A stretch of 64,000 bases of DNA from Collinsella sp. (GTDB taxonomy: Bacteria > Actinomycetota > Coriobacteriia > Coriobacteriales > Coriobacteriaceae): assembly GCA_018382295.1 (NCBI GenBank), contig JAGZQF010000005.1:1-64000 (forward strand), in the 5' to 3' direction. The position numbers were made by a program, and so were the translations under genes. The notes under the pieces are model-generated. The model did not search any database and was not told the origin of the DNA. It worked only from the letters and a program-made list of their open reading frames with translations. Positions within the stretch are counted from its first letter, which is position 1. Each line of letters starts with the position of its first letter. Positions 8,555 through 16,950 of this stretch are shown here, piece by piece.

Positions 8555-9391
8555 ATGGCAACTATCGAAGAGCTTGAGTCCCTGCGTTGGGACCTTCGCC
8601 GCGATTGCGTCGATATCATCATGGCTGGCGCCGGCGGCCACATCGGCGGCGACATGTCGGTGATCGACGCCCTCATGACCCTCTACGCCAACCACCTCAA
8701 CATTTCGCCCGAGACCGTCGACGATCCCAATCGCGACCGCTTCGTGCTCTCCAAGGGCCACGCCATGGAGGCTTACTACGCGGTGCTTTGCCACGAGGGC
8801 TATCTTGACCTCGACGACGTCAAGGCCCGCTTCTCCAAGTTCGGCAGCCCCTACATCGGCCACCCCAACAACAAGCTCAAGGGCATCGAGATGAACTCGG
8901 GCTCGCTGGGTCACGGCCTGCCCGTGGCCGTGGGCATGGCGCTCGCCGGCAAGATGGACGGCCGCGACTATCGCGTCTACACCATCATGGGCGACGGCGA
9001 GCTTGCCGAGGGCTCGGTCTGGGAGGGCGCCATGAGCGGCGGCAACTACCAGCTCGATAACCTGTGCGCGCTCGTGGACCGCAACCGCCTGCAGATCAGC
9101 GGCAGCACCGAGGACGTTATGAAGCAGGACTCGCAGGAGGAGCGCTGGGCAGCCTTCGGATGGAACGTGCTCTCCATTCCGGGCAACGACGTCCGGCCCA
9201 TCGACGCCGCGCTGACGCTTGCGGCCGAGACCTGCGGCAAGCCCACGGTCATCATCCTCAACACGGTGAAGGGCTATGGCTCGCCTGTTATGGAGGACAA
9301 GGCCGCCTGGCATCATCACCTGCCCAATGATGAGGAATATGCCCAGATCATCGCCGATTTCGCTGCCCATAAGGAGGCCATCAATGGCTAA
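8555..9391 (+). CDS. Transketolase, N-terminal subunit
   Basis: A 278-residue thiamine-diphosphate-binding half of a split transketolase. It shows LSKGHAMEAYY, the GSLGHGLPVAVGMA segment, and the ThDP/metal motif GDGELAEG ending in an Asn-rich stretch (GGNYQLDNL). It begins 2 bp after the isomerase-like gene (GAGGAGAG ribosome site) and overlaps the next gene by 8 bp, so the two halves are translationally coupled. The pair could act on apulose-4-phosphate rather than in the general pentose phosphate pathway; the context favours a catabolic role. Confidence 0.93.
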   Translation: MATIEELESLRWDLRRDCVDIIMAGAGGHIGGDMSVIDALMTLYANHLNISPETVDDPNRDRFVLSKGHAMEAYYAVLCHEGYLDLDDVKARFSKFGSPYIGHPNNKLKGIEMNSGSLGHGLPVAVGMALAGKMDGRDYRVYTIMGDGELAEGSVWEGAMSGGNYQLDNLCALVDRNRLQISGSTEDVMKQDSQEERWAAFGWNVLSIPGNDVRPIDAALTLAAETCGKPTVIILNTVKGYGSPVMEDKAAWHHHLPNDEEYAQIIADFAAHKEAING

Positions 9392-10322
9392 CAAGATCGC
9401 CAATCGCAAGGTTATCTGCGACACGCTGCTCGAGGCCGCGAAGACCGATAAGGATATCGTCGTCCTGTGCTCCGACTCCCGCGGCTCCGCATCGCTCACG
9501 CCGTTCTTTGACCAGTATCCCCAGCAGTCCATTGAGGTCGGCATCGCCGAGCAGGACCTGGTGAGCATCGCCGCCGGTATGGCCTCGTGCGGCAAGAAGG
9601 CCTGGGCCGCCTCGCCGGCGTCCTTTGTGACCACGCGTTCGTATGAGCAGTGCAAGGTCGACGTTTCGTACTCCAACACCAACGTCAAGCTCATCGGCAT
9701 CTCGGGCGGCGTGTCCTACGGCGCTTTGGGCATGAGCCATCACTCCGCGCAGGATATCGCCGCCATGAGCGCGATTCCCAACATGCGCGTGTATCTGCCG
9801 AGCGACCGCTTCCAGACCGCCGAGCTCGTGCGCGCCTTGGTCGCCGACAACAAGCCGGCCTACATCCGCGTGGGCCGCAACCCGGTCGAGGACGTGTACG
9901 CCGAGGATGAGTGCCCGTTCCAGATGGACCGCGCTACCTGGGTGCGCCGCGGCACCGATGTGACGATCGTCGCCACCGGCGAGATGGTCCGCCACGCCGT
10001 GGGCGCTGCCGACCTGTTGGCCGAGCAGGGCATCTCGGCAACGGTGCTCGACATGTACTGCGTCAAGCCGCTCGATGCCGAGGCCGTGATCGAGGCCGCC
10101 GGTGCCACGCGTGCCGTCGTGACCGTCGAGGAGCACAGCCCCTTCGGCGGCCTGGGTTCCATGGTCGCGCAGGTCGTGGGCGAGCATTGCCCGCGTCCGG
10201 TCAAGTGCCTGAGCCTGCCCGACGCGCCGGTCATCACCGGCACGAGCCCCGAGGTCTTTGCGCACTACGGCCTCACCGGCGAAGGCATTGCCAAGACCGT
10301 TGCCGAGTTCCTCGGCAACTAG
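9384..10322 (+). CDS. Transketolase, C-terminal subunit
   Basis: A 312-residue partner of the preceding protein, with the pyrimidine-binding domain (PQQSIEVGIAEQDLVSIAAG, containing the catalytic Glu) and the C-terminal transketolase domain (VTVEEHSPFGGLGSMV). The start at 9384 overlaps the end of the N-terminal subunit and has AAGGAGG upstream. Together the two proteins equal one full transketolase. Confidence 0.93.
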   Translation: MANKIANRKVICDTLLEAAKTDKDIVVLCSDSRGSASLTPFFDQYPQQSIEVGIAEQDLVSIAAGMASCGKKAWAASPASFVTTRSYEQCKVDVSYSNTNVKLIGISGGVSYGALGMSHHSAQDIAAMSAIPNMRVYLPSDRFQTAELVRALVADNKPAYIRVGRNPVEDVYAEDECPFQMDRATWVRRGTDVTIVATGEMVRHAVGAADLLAEQGISATVLDMYCVKPLDAEAVIEAAGATRAVVTVEEHSPFGGLGSMVAQVVGEHCPRPVKCLSLPDAPVITGTSPEVFAHYGLTGEGIAKTVAEFLGN

Positions 10323-10330
10323 TAGACACA

Positions 10331-10455
10331 GACGCTGCGCGGCCGCCAAGCACCGCACCTTGCCGTTCAAACCGTCGCTTGCGTACACAAAGTACGCGGC
10401 GCTCCTCTTTCACGGCAATCTGCGGCACTTGGCGGTCGCTCGCTCCTTGTCCGCC
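10331..10455 (+). repeat. Structured intergenic element, copy 1
   Basis: A long imperfect inverted repeat between the transketolase and kinase genes. The outer box GACGCTGCGC (10331-10340) and a right box CGCTCGCT..TGTCCG are shared with the copies at 45068 and 54137. The stems CCGCCAAG..CCGCA/TGCGG..CTTGGCGG and TTGCCGT/ACGGCAA differ in sequence from the other copies but keep the pairing. The tip is GCGTAC/GTACGC. Confidence 0.55.
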
Positions 10456-10493
10456 AGGCTGTCTTTGATTTGGCGGAAGGAATGGGAGAGTAC

Positions 10494-11981
10494 ATGAGCA
10501 AATACATCATCGGAATCGATCAGTCCACGCAGGGCACCAAGGCGCTGCTGGTGGACGAGGGCGGCCATCTGATTCATCGTGCCGACCGCGCACACCGCCA
10601 GATCGTCAACGAGGCCGGCTGGGTGAGCCATGATCCGGCCGAGATCGCTGCCAACGTGCTTGCCGTGGCGCGCGCCGTGGTGGAGGAGACCGGGGTTAAC
10701 CCGGCCGATGTCGCCGGCATTGGCATTTCCAACCAGCGCGAGACCACCGTTGCCTGGAACCGCACGACGGGCGAGCCGCTGTGCGACGCCGTGGTGTGGC
10801 AGTGCGCCCGCGCCCGTGAACTGTGTGACGAGCTGGCCGCCCGCGAGGGCGTGACCGAGCTGGTGCGCGACACGACGGGCCTGGTGCTCTCGCCTTACTA
10901 TCCGGCGGGCAAGATGGCCTGGATTCTCGCAAACGTGCCGGCGGCTGCTAAGGCCGCTGCGGCGGGCGAGCTTTGCCTTGGCACGATTGACGCCTGGGTG
11001 GTCTGGACGCTCACGGACGGCGCCGAGTTCCGCTGCGACTGGTCCAACGCCAGCCGTACGCAGCTCTTTGACCTGCGCCGCGGCTGCTGGAGCGAGCCGG
11101 TGTGCGAGGCCTTTGGCATCGATCCGGCCTGCCTGCCGCAGGTGACCGATTCCGACGGTCTGTTTGGCACAACGGACCTGGATGGCTTTTTGCCCGCACC
11201 CGTGCCGGTACACGGCGTGCTGGGCGACAGCCATGCGGCCCTGTTTGCGCAGGGTTGCCACAGCCGCGGCATGGCCAAAGCGACCTATGGCACCGGTAGC
11301 TCGGTCATGATGAACGTCGGCAACGAGTTTGTCGCCAGCTCGCACGGGCTTTCGAGCTCGCTTGCGTGGCGTATGGATGGCGTGACCGAGTATGTACTCG
11401 AGGGCAACGTGAGCTACGCCGGCGCCGTCAAGACCTGGCTGCGCGACGACCTGGAGCTCATCAACAACCCCGAGGAGGTCACCGACCTGTGCTACGCCGC
11501 CAACCCGGCGAGCCATGTTTACTTTGTGCCGGCGTTTACCGGCCTGGGTGCGCCGCACTGGGCAAGTGATGCCGAGGGATGCGTTTTTGGTATGACACGC
11601 ACCACGGGCCGCGCGGAGTTCGTAAAGGCTGCCGACGAGTCGATCGCCTATCAGATTTTTGACGTCATTGATGCGATGGTCGAGGATTCGGGCGCGGCGC
11701 TTGCCGAGCTTCGTGTTGACGGCGGCCCCACGCGCGACGCGTACCTGATGCAGTTTGAGAGCGATTTGGTCGGCTCGCCCATCCGCATTGCGAGCAACGA
11801 CGAGATGAGCGGTCTGGGCGCGGCTTGGGCCTGCGGTATCGCGCTGGGCATGTATACGCGCGATGTCGTCGACGTCTACGGCGCCCGTGGCATCGTGGAG
11901 CCGTCGATGCCCGCTGACGAGCGAGCCAAAAAGATCGCCGGCTGGCGCCATGCCGTCGAGGCGACGATTGCGTACGAGTGA
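10494..11981 (+). CDS. FGGY family carbohydrate kinase, possible apulose kinase
   Basis: A 495-residue sugar kinase related to glycerol kinase and xylulokinase. The N-terminal FGGY domain begins IIGIDQSTQGTKALL (ATP phosphate-binding loop) and has a glycerol-kinase-like stretch (SNQRETTVAWNRTTGEP). The C-terminal domain has GDSHAALFAQGC, KATYGTGSSVMMN and RVDGGPTRD. The start at 10494 is preceded by GGGAGAG. It follows the transketolase pair after about 170 bp. It should phosphorylate the ketose made by the isomerase before transketolase cleavage. Substrate assignment is inference. Confidence 0.88.
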   Translation: MSKYIIGIDQSTQGTKALLVDEGGHLIHRADRAHRQIVNEAGWVSHDPAEIAANVLAVARAVVEETGVNPADVAGIGISNQRETTVAWNRTTGEPLCDAVVWQCARARELCDELAAREGVTELVRDTTGLVLSPYYPAGKMAWILANVPAAAKAAAAGELCLGTIDAWVVWTLTDGAEFRCDWSNASRTQLFDLRRGCWSEPVCEAFGIDPACLPQVTDSDGLFGTTDLDGFLPAPVPVHGVLGDSHAALFAQGCHSRGMAKATYGTGSSVMMNVGNEFVASSHGLSSSLAWRMDGVTEYVLEGNVSYAGAVKTWLRDDLELINNPEEVTDLCYAANPASHVYFVPAFTGLGAPHWASDAEGCVFGMTRTTGRAEFVKAADESIAYQIFDVIDAMVEDSGAALAELRVDGGPTRDAYLMQFESDLVGSPIRIASNDEMSGLGAAWACGIALGMYTRDVVDVYGARGIVEPSMPADERAKKIAGWRHAVEATIAYE

Positions 11982-12074
11982 CGCCTTGGGGCGATGTTAC
12001 GGAGCGCTATTCGTGCCGATAGGTGAAGATGCGAACGAGAGAGTGATGTGATGCGGTAGAGTCCAACGCGTCGA

Positions 12075-12704
12075 ATGATGGTCTACGTATGTGGGATTCT
12101 ATTCCTGAGCTGCGGCGTTGTAATGAATGCACGCACGGGGCTTGGTGTAGCGCCCATGAGTACGGTGCCGTACCTGATGTATATCATCGAGGGTTTGAGC
12201 CTCGGTACGGCATCGTTTATCGTGTATTGCGTATTCGTGGTTGCCCAGCTTCTCCTGGTGCGCTACCCGGATGTCAAGATTCTCTTGCAGATACCCGTCA
12301 GTCTGCTGTTTAGCGTTTTCATCGACGTGCTGGATATCTGGCTGTTTCCATTTACCGCAACGGGACTCATCGATGGCCTGGTCATGCTGGTCATCGCCGT
12401 ATCGTTCACAGCGCTCGGCGTGACGCCGATCGTCTCCGCGCGGCTCGTTCCCGTTGCGCCCGACGGCATGGTGCAGACGCTCTCCCAGGTGTTTCACTGT
12501 GAATTTGGTAAGGCGAAGTATTTCTTTGACGGGAGCTGTGTGGGCATCTCACTGGTCTACGGGCTTGTGCGTACGGGTGCTGCGGTGGGCATCGGTATCG
12601 GCACCGTAGCCGCCGCGCTCCTGGCGGGCGGTATCTGCACGTTTTGGGGTCGTCTGCTCAACCGCAGGCTCATGGCCTTTATGGAAGAGCCTGCGAGCAT
12701 GTAG
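12075..12704 (+). CDS. YczE/YyaS/YitT family membrane protein
   Basis: A 209-residue integral membrane protein with about five hydrophobic segments. GVVMNARTGLGVAPMST near the N-terminus and ARLVPVAPDGMVQTLSQVF are typical of the YczE/YitT family, whose function is not settled. An upstream in-frame ATG at 12051 is cut by a TAG two codons later (12057), and 12075 has no clear ribosome site, so the first few codons may have been lost to an amber mutation. It precedes the ROK gene by 26 bp. Confidence 0.8.
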   Translation: MMVYVCGILFLSCGVVMNARTGLGVAPMSTVPYLMYIIEGLSLGTASFIVYCVFVVAQLLLVRYPDVKILLQIPVSLLFSVFIDVLDIWLFPFTATGLIDGLVMLVIAVSFTALGVTPIVSARLVPVAPDGMVQTLSQVFHCEFGKAKYFFDGSCVGISLVYGLVRTGAAVGIGIGTVAAALLAGGICTFWGRLLNRRLMAFMEEPASM

Positions 12705-12730
12705 ACGCATTGAGCGAGAGGGGAGCGGCC

Positions 12731-13669
12731 ATGAGGCAGCTGTTTGGAATTGATATCGGCGGAACGAGCGTCAAATGGGCGATTGTGAATGAGAACTACG
12801 AGTTTGGTGACCGTGGTTCGATTCCGACGGCGTTCGTCTCGGCCGATCAGCTGGTCGACGCGCTCGCGGCACTCGTAGGGCCGTATCGCGGACAGGTTGT
12901 AGGCGTGGGCATCTCGGCCCCAGGTGGCATCTTCGGTTACGAGGTCGATCCAGACGGGACGATCCATCGCGGTGGTGCGCTGCCGTACATGGACGGGTTT
13001 CCGCTTGGCCGAGCGCTGCGCGAACGGCTGGGGCTGCCCGTGACCGTTGTCAACGACGGCAAAAGCTGTGCGCTTGGCGAGTACGCTGCCGGCGCGTTGC
13101 GCGGCGTGGACGTGGGTTGCGTGGCGGTAATCGGTACGGGCATCGGCGGAGGCATCGTGGTTGACGGCCGGGTGCTGACAGGTGCGGGCGGCTTCGCGGG
13201 CGAGTTCAGCTTCCTGTCCAACAACGTAAGCGAACCGCTTGATCATCGTGATACGTTCGCGACTTCGAGCGGATGGCACGGCCTGCAGAATCTCGTGGCA
13301 GTCGAACTTGGCATTTCGGATGAAGCTGAACTGGAGGCCCTCGATGGCCGACGGATCTTCGAGCTACTGGAGCACGGGAGCGCGTCCGAAGTCGCCGCCG
13401 TGCAGCGCGGATTGGATGCCTATGCTGAGCTGTTTGATCGTGTGCTTGTGAATCTGCAGTGCGTCATCGACCCGGCAGTCTTCGCGATTGGTGGTGGCAT
13501 CAGCTGCCATCCCGCGCTGTTCGAGGCGCTCGACCGTAAGATGGATGACGTCATGGCGCACTACACTGGTTTTCTGAAAGATATGCCTCGTCCGCACGTG
13601 GTCCCGGCGCAGCTGGGTAACGACGCCAATATCTACGGTGCCGTCGCAACTTGTTTGCAGGTGCTGTAA
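12731..13669 (+). CDS. ROK family protein (sugar kinase)
   Basis: A 312-residue ROK protein, probably a cytoplasmic glucokinase-like enzyme. The phosphate-binding loop is LFGIDIGGTSVKWAIV; the sugar-binding/catalytic region has VVNDGKSCALGEYAAGA and VIGTGIGGGIVVDG. The usual ROK zinc motif (CxCGxxGCxE) after the GxGGFAGEF segment is absent. There is no N-terminal DNA-binding domain, so a kinase is more likely than a repressor. The start at 12731 follows GAGAGGGGAG. Confidence 0.88.
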   Translation: MRQLFGIDIGGTSVKWAIVNENYEFGDRGSIPTAFVSADQLVDALAALVGPYRGQVVGVGISAPGGIFGYEVDPDGTIHRGGALPYMDGFPLGRALRERLGLPVTVVNDGKSCALGEYAAGALRGVDVGCVAVIGTGIGGGIVVDGRVLTGAGGFAGEFSFLSNNVSEPLDHRDTFATSSGWHGLQNLVAVELGISDEAELEALDGRRIFELLEHGSASEVAAVQRGLDAYAELFDRVLVNLQCVIDPAVFAIGGGISCHPALFEALDRKMDDVMAHYTGFLKDMPRPHVVPAQLGNDANIYGAVATCLQVL

Positions 13670-13868
13670 GTGCAGGCCATCTATTGGTCTGGTGGCGATT
13701 ACAGTCGCTGCCGGGTTTTTGGCTGTTGAGCTGCTCGCACGCTCTGCATTGCGGACGACGCAGCATCAATAGGTGAGGGGTCAGAAAACTAGATGCTGAA
13801 CGGTCGATATTATCGGCTGCGCGGCGCCCCGTCCCAAAGTAGTCATTTGGGACGTGTCTCTATAGTTT
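13670..13868. other. Intergenic region with a GTCCCAAA hairpin
   Basis: No convincing gene. GTCCCAAA (13831-13838) and TTTGGGAC (13846-13853) form a perfect 8-bp hairpin just left of the IS110 element. GTCCCAAA recurs at 15441 on its right side, so the element may have entered a repeat of this kind. Confidence 0.5.
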
Positions 13869-13955
13869 TGTCAACCGCGTGCTTCGCGCCATTTCGGCAT
13901 GACGCATCCGGGCGCCCGGCGCCCCCGCTTCCCCTTCGGTTGATCCCGCCGCCCG

Positions 13956-15122
13956 CTAGGCCGCGTACGGGACGGCGTCGCGCATGATCGCGTAGATGAC
14001 CTTGAGCCTCTTCCTCGCGACCGCCTTCAGCGCCTTGCTGTGCCTCATCCCCCTCGCCCTGCACTCCCCGTAGTACCTCCCGAACCTGTTGTCCGTGCCG
14101 ATGAGGGAGTTGCAGCTGAATATGAGCAGGTTCTTGAGCTGCCTGTTCCCGCCGTGCTGCGGCGATGTCGACCTGATGCTGCTCCCGGAGCGCCTATCGG
14201 ACGGCGCCGCGCCGCAATAGCTCGCGAGCTCGTCGTGCCCCCTGAACGCGGATATGTCGATCGACGTCACCAGCGCCGCGGCGGTCTTGGGGCCGATCCC
14301 GGGCACCGTGAGGAGGCACTCGTAGACCTCGTCGCCCGCCAGCGAGTCGGCCACGAGCGAGTCGAGCTCCTCGATGTCGGCGTCGAGGGAGGCTATCTCC
14401 CGGGCGAGTATCCGGACCGCGACGTCCTCGCCGGCCGGGAGCCGCCTTCCCGAGCGCGACGAGGCCAGCAGCGCCTCCCAGAGCCTCCTGGCCCCCGCGG
14501 CGGGGGCGCCCGCGCGCCTGGCGGCGCTCGAGAACCTGCGCCAGCCGGCGGCCGAGCACCCGGCGGCCCCGCCGAACTCGGCCAGCATCGACACCTGCCA
14601 GCGGCTCGACGGGTCGACCGCGCCCTCGAGCGCGGGGTCGGCCTCGAGCAGGGTCGCGCGCAGCCTGTTCTTCGCGCGGGTCCTGGCGGACGACGCGAAC
14701 TCGCGCTGCGACGACAGGATCCGCAGCGAGGCGGTCCCCTCGGGCTCCTCGGGCGCCGGCCTGAGGGCGCGGGGCACGCCGAGCGCGGTGCGCGCGATCA
14801 CCTCGGCGTCGATGGCGTCGGTCTTCGCGATGCCGGGGAACATCCCGCGGGCCTGCTTCTCGGCATATCCGGGCAGGTAGGCGCAGGGGTTCCCGTGCGC
14901 ATGGGCGCGCGCGAGGACCAGCGCGCCGATGTTCCGCTTCTGGTCGACGACGACCAGCGCGCCGGAGCCGGCCCGCTCGAGCAGCCGGTCGATGTCGTCG
15001 GGCCTGTTTGCCAGCTCGGCCCTGAAGGCGACGCCCCCTCCCGCATCAAGCGCGCACGCGCTGTGCGAGCTCTTCCCGACGTCGATCCCCAGGTAGGCCA
15101 CGGGCGTCTCTGCTGCAGGCAT
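13956..15122 (-). CDS. IS110 family transposase
   Basis: A 388-residue DEDD transposase/recombinase. The N-terminal RuvC-like domain starts VAYLGIDVGKSSHSACAL and carries KTDAIDAEVIAR. The C-terminal Transposase_20 domain has LLTVPGIGPKTAAALVTSIDI and GHDELASYCGAAPSDRRSGSS, including the conserved serine region used as nucleophile in this family. The gene appears intact, so the element may still be active. Its 5' flank probably encodes the guide (bridge) RNA. Confidence 0.93.
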   Translation of the reverse strand: MPAAETPVAYLGIDVGKSSHSACALDAGGGVAFRAELANRPDDIDRLLERAGSGALVVVDQKRNIGALVLARAHAHGNPCAYLPGYAEKQARGMFPGIAKTDAIDAEVIARTALGVPRALRPAPEEPEGTASLRILSSQREFASSARTRAKNRLRATLLEADPALEGAVDPSSRWQVSMLAEFGGAAGCSAAGWRRFSSAARRAGAPAAGARRLWEALLASSRSGRRLPAGEDVAVRILAREIASLDADIEELDSLVADSLAGDEVYECLLTVPGIGPKTAAALVTSIDISAFRGHDELASYCGAAPSDRRSGSSIRSTSPQHGGNRQLKNLLIFSCNSLIGTDNRFGRYYGECRARGMRHSKALKAVARKRLKVIYAIMRDAVPYAA

Positions 15123-15345
15123 GGTGTATCCTCTCCCTTGAGCCGGCCGTAAGCCGCGGAAGCGACACCCACATTACCCGGCCGTGGCCCGGTCCGGGCC
15201 CGGCACATCTCTATCAGTCGTTCCCCGCGGCCCCTCCCGCCCCGGCGGCAACACGTCCCGGGCCCTCTACGGGGCAGGGGCTGACGGCCGTCCGGGGCGG
15301 TCGGCCAGCGACCACCGGTACGGCTCAATCGTATAACCATGCAAC
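15123..15345 (-). ncRNA. Probable bridge-RNA region of the IS110 element
   Basis: About 220 nt upstream of the transposase on its own strand is non-coding, very GC-rich and full of short inverted repeats (for example GGCCGTGGCCCGGTCCGGGC around 15180-15200 and CCGTCCGGGGCGGTCGGCC around 15289-15307). In IS110-group elements this end is transcribed as a bispecific bridge RNA with target- and donor-binding loops. The loops are not resolved by eye. Confidence 0.45.
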
Positions 15346-15470
15346 GGAAAAGAGCCGCCCTTTCGGACGACTCAAACTGTAATGGGGCTTTTTTGACTGC
15401 TATCATGGGTGGGATTGTTGCGACCAGCTAAAAGAGCCCTGTCCCAAATTGACTACCGAGAGGATCTGCC

Positions 15471-15959
15471 ATGGAGCGCATCGCGAGTTTTTCCGTTGAC
15501 CATCTGCTGCTTGAGCCCGGCGTGTATGTGAGCCGCGTCGACCGCGATCCGGCGACCGGTGCCGCCGTCACCACCTTTGACCTGCGCTTGACCACGCCCA
15601 ACAAAGAACCGGTTATGAACACGGCCGAGTGCCACACCATCGAGCATCTGGGCGCGACGTTCCTTCGCAACCATGCCGAGTGGTCGAGCCGTATTGTCTA
15701 CTTTGGCCCTATGGGCTGCCGCACGGGCTTTTACCTGGTTGTGTTTGGCGAGGTGACGAGTGAGGAGATCTTGCCGCTCGTGCGCGAGTTGTTCGAGTTT
15801 GTTGCTGGCTTCGAGGGCGATGTCCCCGGTGCCGCTCCCGAAGAGTGCGGTAACTACCTGGACCAGAATCTCCCTATGGCAAATTGGCTCGCGCGTCGCT
15901 ATCTCGACCGCGATCTGATCGATATCGATGAGGCACACCTGCACTATCAGCAGGCGTAA
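15471..15959 (+). CDS. luxS: S-ribosylhomocysteine lyase LuxS
   Basis: A 162-residue metalloenzyme that cleaves S-ribosylhomocysteine to homocysteine and the AI-2 precursor DPD. The metal ligands are visible as HTIEH (His55, His59) and EECGNY (Cys126). MGCRTGFYLVVFG is the catalytic-cysteine segment. Length and layout match the family. It stands alone, just downstream of the IS110 element, and is followed by a terminator-like hairpin at 15989. Confidence 0.97.
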   Translation: MERIASFSVDHLLLEPGVYVSRVDRDPATGAAVTTFDLRLTTPNKEPVMNTAECHTIEHLGATFLRNHAEWSSRIVYFGPMGCRTGFYLVVFGEVTSEEILPLVRELFEFVAGFEGDVPGAAPEECGNYLDQNLPMANWLARRYLDRDLIDIDEAHLHYQQA

Positions 15960-15988
15960 AGGTTTCGTCGCTCAAAATGAGTTCACTG

Positions 15989-16019
15989 GGCGCCTTCGCT
16001 TATGCGGGGGTGCCTTTTT
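15989..16019 (+). terminator. Probable intrinsic terminator of luxS
   Basis: GGGCGCC and GGGTGCC form a short stem with several G-T pairs, followed by TTTTTG. It lies 30 bp after the luxS stop. Confidence 0.5.
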
Positions 16020-16103
16020 GTTGAGCGGACATGGCGGACGTTTAAAACCGCGCGTGATTGTTCTAGAATGTTCGTAATATCACACAAACGAACAGGAGCG
16101 AAC

Positions 16104-16748
16104 ATGCATATCTACTCTGTTACCGACCCCGAATTCAAACCCTATGGCCGCGTGTGGGATGACGTCCCGTCCAGCCTGACCGCCCCGCTCGTCGAGGCGC
16201 TCTCCGCAACGCCCATCCCCGAGGGCAGCAAGTACGTGGCCTCCGCGCCTGAGCTGGAGCAGGTCGAGGGCGCCGATGCGCTCGGCCTGCTCATGTATGG
16301 CGGCCGTCCGTTCCAGCTGGGCTGGTGCAACGGCCACAACACGAAGCTCAACTGCTTGGAGTATCACCGCGCGAGCGAGTTCAACCTGGGTGCTCGCGAC
16401 TTTATTCTGCTGCTCGCCAAGCGTGAGCAGATTGTCGACGGCAAGCTCGACACCGCGCAGGTCAAGGCGTTCCGCGCGCCCGCCGGCACGCTCGTCGAGG
16501 TCTACGCCACCACGTTGCACTACACGCCGTGCATGGTCGACGACGGTGGCTTCCAGGTGATGGTTGCGCTGCCCGCCGGCACCAACGGTCCGCGCCCCGA
16601 GGCTGCGGCCGACATGCCCGCGGCCGGTGATAGCTACTGCTACTGGAAGGCCGACAAGTGGGTTCTCTGCCACGCAGATAGTCCCAAGGCTGCCGAGGGC
16701 GGCTACGTAGGTCTCGTCGGCAAGAACCTCGACATCACCGTGGACTAG
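16104..16748 (+). CDS. DUF4867 family protein
   Basis: A 214-residue cytoplasmic protein starting MHIYSVTDPEFKPYGRV, the signature opening of DUF4867, a cupin-like family of unknown function often found with sugar genes. The start at 16104 follows AACAGGAG. The last codons (EGGYVGLVGKNLDITVD) and the flanking hairpins occur again at 18119-18391, on the other side of the ATPase gene. No substrate can be assigned. Confidence 0.8.
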   Translation: MHIYSVTDPEFKPYGRVWDDVPSSLTAPLVEALSATPIPEGSKYVASAPELEQVEGADALGLLMYGGRPFQLGWCNGHNTKLNCLEYHRASEFNLGARDFILLLAKREQIVDGKLDTAQVKAFRAPAGTLVEVYATTLHYTPCMVDDGGFQVMVALPAGTNGPRPEAAADMPAAGDSYCYWKADKWVLCHADSPKAAEGGYVGLVGKNLDITVD

Positions 16749-16942
16749 GGTCTTCCGTCTCAATCTGTAACAGTTGGCGCGCTAAATCGTCTCTATCTGT
16801 TACAGATCAAGACGAACCACGGGGGCCGCCCGAACAATCTCAATCTGTAACGCCAAGCCCGGTTTTGACGGCCTAACTGTTACAGATCGAGACAAGCGGG
16901 CCCAACCCACCACAAAGGTGCCTGTCCCCTTTGCGGTGGTTT
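16690..16942. repeat. Direct repeat, left copy (3' end of the DUF4867 gene plus hairpins)
   Basis: It contains the last 19 codons of the DUF4867 gene, two hairpins built from ATCTGTAAC/GTTACAGAT (16763-16807 and 16843-16887) and a CCACCACAAAGG/CCTTTGCGGTGG palindrome (16906-16942). The same order of parts occurs at 18119-18391. Confidence 0.85.
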
Positions 16943-16950
16943 GTCTGCAG

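Larger units (their letters stand above)
13869..15345 (-). mobile_element. IS110-family insertion sequence (ends approximate)
   Basis: One IS110 transposase gene (minus strand) with a long GC-rich 5' non-coding end and a shorter 3' end. As is usual for this family there are no terminal inverted repeats, so the ends are estimates. On the transposase strand, a TTGACA lies in the 3' flank (13869-13874) and TTATAC lies in the 5' flank (15331-15336). That fits a promoter rebuilt at the circle junction, as described for IS110 elements. Confidence 0.6.

Noticed and set aside
10410..11951. 513-codon minus-strand frame opposite the FGGY kinase
   Set aside because: Shadow frame; no recognisable domain, while the plus strand shows kinase motifs throughout.
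14040..15152. Long plus-strand frame opposite the IS110 transposase
   Set aside because: Arg/Pro/Gly-rich shadow translation; the minus strand has the conserved IS110 motifs.
16760..16890. Repeated ATCTGTAAC units considered as a CRISPR array
   Set aside because: They are two hairpins with inverted arms, not direct repeats with uniform spacers, and no cas genes are present.
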